From contig JAEYNQ010000273.1 of the NCBI GenBank assembly GCA_023412455.1, positions 1 to 7,349 of the forward strand: a stretch of DNA of 7,349 bases. Direction: 5' to 3'. The translations under genes were made by a program, and so were the position numbers. The DNA comes from Bacillota bacterium (lineage in GTDB: Bacteria; Bacillota; Clostridia; Lachnospirales; Cellulosilyticaceae). Positions 5,452-7,349 of the stretch are shown here, in pieces. Under the pieces are notes generated by a model that was not told where the DNA came from, searched no databases, and saw only the letters and a program-made list of their open reading frames with translations. The stretch's first letter is position 1; each line of letters begins with the position of its first letter.

Positions 5452-6840
5452 TCATCCCATTTCTGTAATTATTTTATGTAAGACTTTCATTCCCTCTTGA
5501 ATCTGTTCATGACTCAGATGCCCATAGCCTAAAAGCAGCTTGTCCCTGTGATTATCTTTCTGTGGACAATACTGAGTTACAGAGGCTATTCTGAGCCTAG
5601 CGTCCTTGCACTTTTGCATAAAGGCTTCACCAAAATCCATTCTAGAGAATTGGAGAGCAAGGTGTAGGCCAGAAGCATCGCCCCAAGGCTGGGCTGAGCT
5701 GCCGAACAGAGTATGGGTAGCGTTTAGTAGCGTACATCTTTTATCAGCATATAGCTTACGCATACGCCCAACGTGCTTATCCATCTTTCGCCTATTGAGA
5801 AAGTGAGTCAATGTGATTTGTTCCAAGATTGGATTTTGGACATCCATATAATTACGATAATGTCGCCACTTTTTTTGGAGAGGTTTGGGTAAAATCACAA
5901 ATCCAATACGTAAAGCTGGAAAGAGGGCTTTGCTAAAAGTTCCCACATAAATCACATGAGAAGAATCCATAGAATAAATAGGACTAATGGGAGAACCTGA
6001 GTAGCGGAATTCACTGTCATAATCATCTTCAATGATATAAAAATCATTTTCCATGGCCAAACGTAGTAATGTGGCTCGACGTCTGGCTGGAAGAATACCA
6101 CCTAGTGGAAACTGGTGAGAGGGTGTAACATAGACTGCTGATATGTCTTTACCCTTTAAACTTGAAGTATCTGCTCCTTGCTCATCGACCATAAGCCAAT
6201 CTACGGAATAACCTCTATCAAAGATAGCTGTTCGAATAGCTTGATGGGACGGATTTTCCAGTACAAAAGAAGAACCGTCTTTATGGAGCATCTCGACGAG
6301 CAAATAAAGTGCTTCCGTTGCTCCTGACGTAATAAACACATCTTCTGGGTTGACTTTCATACTTCTACTCCGTAGGAGCCAGTGAGCAATTTCATCACAT
6401 AAAGGCTCATAACCTTTGGGACCACTATATTCTAGCTGGGAGGGGGTGATGGTACTGGCAGCCTCATGTACCAACCTACTCCAGAGCTCTCGTGGAAACT
6501 GAGATAAATCAGGCTGTCCTGTCTTGAAGTCCCAGAGGATAGGCATTTGTTCCCACTTCCTAACCACAGGAAGGGGAACTTTTTTTGTGTAAATTTGAAG
6601 TCCTTCCGCCACACGCGTTGCTGCGCCCTGATGGCTGACAATGAAGCCCTCTGCTAAAAGCATAGCATATGCTTCACAAACCGTATTCCGGGAAACATTC
6701 AGCCCCCTAGAAAGTTCCCGTGTTGATGGTAAAGCTTCACCCTGACAAAGTTCTCCTTCCAATATACGTTCTTTAAGTGATAAAAAAATTTGACGGGATA
6801 AACTGACCTCATCCTTATAACATAACTCGATTCCCCACAT
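5452..6840 (-). CDS. MocR/PdxR-type regulator: GntR helix-turn-helix plus class I aminotransferase fold
   Basis: The protein has 462 residues when started at the ATG at 6840, which follows GGAGG (6854-6850) by 8 bases; the upstream TTG at 6855 overlaps that site and is unlikely. Residues about 10-80 are a GntR winged helix (SLSRQIFLSLKERILEGEL, GEALPSTRELSRGLNVSRNTV, LLAEGFIV). Residues about 110-460 are the fold-type I PLP domain: ITSGATEAL (170-178), TPSHQFPLGG (239-248), EDDYDSEFRY (271-280, with D272 and Y274 expected to contact PLP) and GTFSKALFPALRIGF (300-314) with K304 the PLP lysine. In family members PLP, alone or with an amino acid, is the signal and the protein binds DNA as a dimer. 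One departure is H199 in ENPSHQ, where a Tyr is usual. It probably controls itself and the divergent EamA gene through the repeats at 6854-6908. The effector is unknown; pyridoxal metabolism or amino-acid export are reasonable guesses. Base composition looks somewhat richer in G+C than its neighbours. Confidence 0.93.
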   Translation of the reverse strand: MWGIELCYKDEVSLSRQIFLSLKERILEGELCQGEALPSTRELSRGLNVSRNTVCEAYAMLLAEGFIVSHQGAATRVAEGLQIYTKKVPLPVVRKWEQMPILWDFKTGQPDLSQFPRELWSRLVHEAASTITPSQLEYSGPKGYEPLCDEIAHWLLRSRSMKVNPEDVFITSGATEALYLLVEMLHKDGSSFVLENPSHQAIRTAIFDRGYSVDWLMVDEQGADTSSLKGKDISAVYVTPSHQFPLGGILPARRRATLLRLAMENDFYIIEDDYDSEFRYSGSPISPIYSMDSSHVIYVGTFSKALFPALRIGFVILPKPLQKKWRHYRNYMDVQNPILEQITLTHFLNRRKMDKHVGRMRKLYADKRCTLLNATHTLFGSSAQPWGDASGLHLALQFSRMDFGEAFMQKCKDARLRIASVTQYCPQKDNHRDKLLLGYGHLSHEQIQEGMKVLHKIITEMG

Positions 6841-6853
6841 ACCATGTACCTCC

Positions 6854-6908
6854 AAACTGGCTCTATAAAAATCTCTTTATACTGGCTCTTATAACCGTCC
6901 AGTTTATA
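6854..6908. promoter_or_regulatory. Candidate MocR operator region with repeated ACTGGCTCT sites
   Basis: ACTGGCTCTATAA (6856-6868) and ACTGGCTCTTATAA (6881-6894) are direct repeats 25 bases apart. CCAGTTTATA (6899-6908) is an inverted partner, since CCAGTTT is the reverse complement of AAACTGG at 6854-6860. They fill the gap between two divergent genes and abut the regulator's ribosome site. MocR-family proteins commonly bind such direct repeats. TACAAT (6912-6917) could serve as a -10 box for the plus-strand gene, but no good -35 box was found. Confidence 0.6.
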
Positions 6909-6960
6909 CGCTACAATTATAGTCGAGGTAGGACCTATTGTAAAGAAAGAAGGTGGAAGG

Positions 6961-7349
6961 TTGAATACTATTAGTGGAAAGATCTATTTGTTTTTAGCAT
7001 TTACTCTAGCTGGAACATCGGTAATTACAGGATATATCCTTTCTGAAAAACTCAATCAATTTACAATTACAGCTGTAAGTTTGGGCATCATGTTGTTGCT
7101 TTTATCTCCATTTTATGGCGTTAAAGCTTTTCAAACGATCTGTCTGTTAAAAAGAAGTGACTGGAAGATGCTTGTTCTTCAAGCTGTCTTTGGGATCTTT
7201 TTGTTTCGGGTGTTTCTACTTTTAGGGGTAAATTTAACAAGCACTGTAGAAGCAGGGCTATTGACAGGAACAACACCTGCGATAACCTCTATTTTGGCTT
7301 TTTTTGTCCTTCGGGAAAAACCATCGGTTTGGACAGCCCTTGGCATTAC
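6961..7349 (+). CDS. EamA/DMT-family transporter (5' part; continues past the window)
   Basis: An open frame of 129 codons runs off the right edge. The chosen start is TTG at 6961, preceded by AGGTGG (6951-6956); no ATG or GTG suits better, and the first in-frame ATG is 43 codons later, inside a membrane helix. Four hydrophobic segments are visible: about residues 7-27, 36-54, 70-90 and 97-117. The pattern AGTSVITGYILS near the first helix and EAGLLTGTTPAITSILAFFVLRE at the fourth are typical of the EamA fold, whose complete members have about 300 residues and 10 helices. These proteins export or import amino acids and other metabolites across the cytoplasmic membrane; the substrate cannot be told from this part. 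The divergent MocR-type gene makes it a likely regulated partner. Confidence 0.88.
   Translation, partial: MNTISGKIYLFLAFTLAGTSVITGYILSEKLNQFTITAVSLGIMLLLLSPFYGVKAFQTICLLKRSDWKMLVLQAVFGIFLFRVFLLLGVNLTSTVEAGLLTGTTPAITSILAFFVLREKPSVWTALGI

Noticed and set aside
1..7349. CRISPR array, tRNA, rRNA, insertion sequence or recombinase gene
   Set aside because: No short spaced repeats, tRNA cloverleaf, rRNA segments, transposase or recombinase motifs were seen; the only tandem repeat is the coding 213-bp array.

Overview
The window looks like chromosomal DNA of an anaerobic, spore-forming, low-GC Firmicute, most likely a member of the Clostridia and perhaps near Lachnospiraceae/Cellulosilyticum. The reasons are AT-rich codon use, an SLH-anchored surface protein, a sporulation sigma-K fragment, an ECF-type vitamin transporter subunit, and an aldo/keto reductase carrying ferredoxin-type clusters. 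Genus is inference only.

Layout. (1) 1-1959 (+): the 3' part of a large secreted surface protein. It has near-identical 71-residue InlB-type repeats, a Thr/Asn-rich linker, an unassigned middle domain and three C-terminal SLH domains, and it is closed by a strong intrinsic terminator. (2) 2108-2305 (-): a decayed 5' fragment of a hotdog-fold acyl-CoA thioesterase gene. (3) 2306-2683: a long non-coding leader that may be a structured cis-regulatory RNA. (4) 2684-3703 (+): an ECF transporter S component fused to a C-terminal DUF1893 (TM1506-like) domain. (5) 3791-4108 (-): the first 105 residues of sporulation sigma factor K. It breaks off just after the conserved Ile-Glu-Asn, the place where skin elements split sigK in Bacillus subtilis and Clostridioides difficile. 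An intact sporulation-type promoter and ribosome site lie upstream. (6) 4271-5389 (+): an aldo/keto reductase with two [4Fe-4S] cluster motifs. (7) 5452-6840 (-): a MocR-type (GntR helix-turn-helix plus aminotransferase fold) regulator. (8) 6961-7349 (+): the start of a divergently transcribed EamA/DMT transporter, with direct repeats in the shared intergenic region that are probable MocR operators.

How the parts relate. The MocR regulator and EamA exporter form a classic divergent regulator-transporter pair. The ECF protein probably supplies a small nutrient using shared energizing subunits encoded elsewhere. The sigK fragment is the most notable item. It is either the 5' half of a developmentally rearranged sigK, in which case the ECF and surface-protein genes would lie within a previously undescribed skin-like element, or a truncated remnant. 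The rest of the gene and a serine recombinase would have to be sought to the left of this window; neither is visible here.
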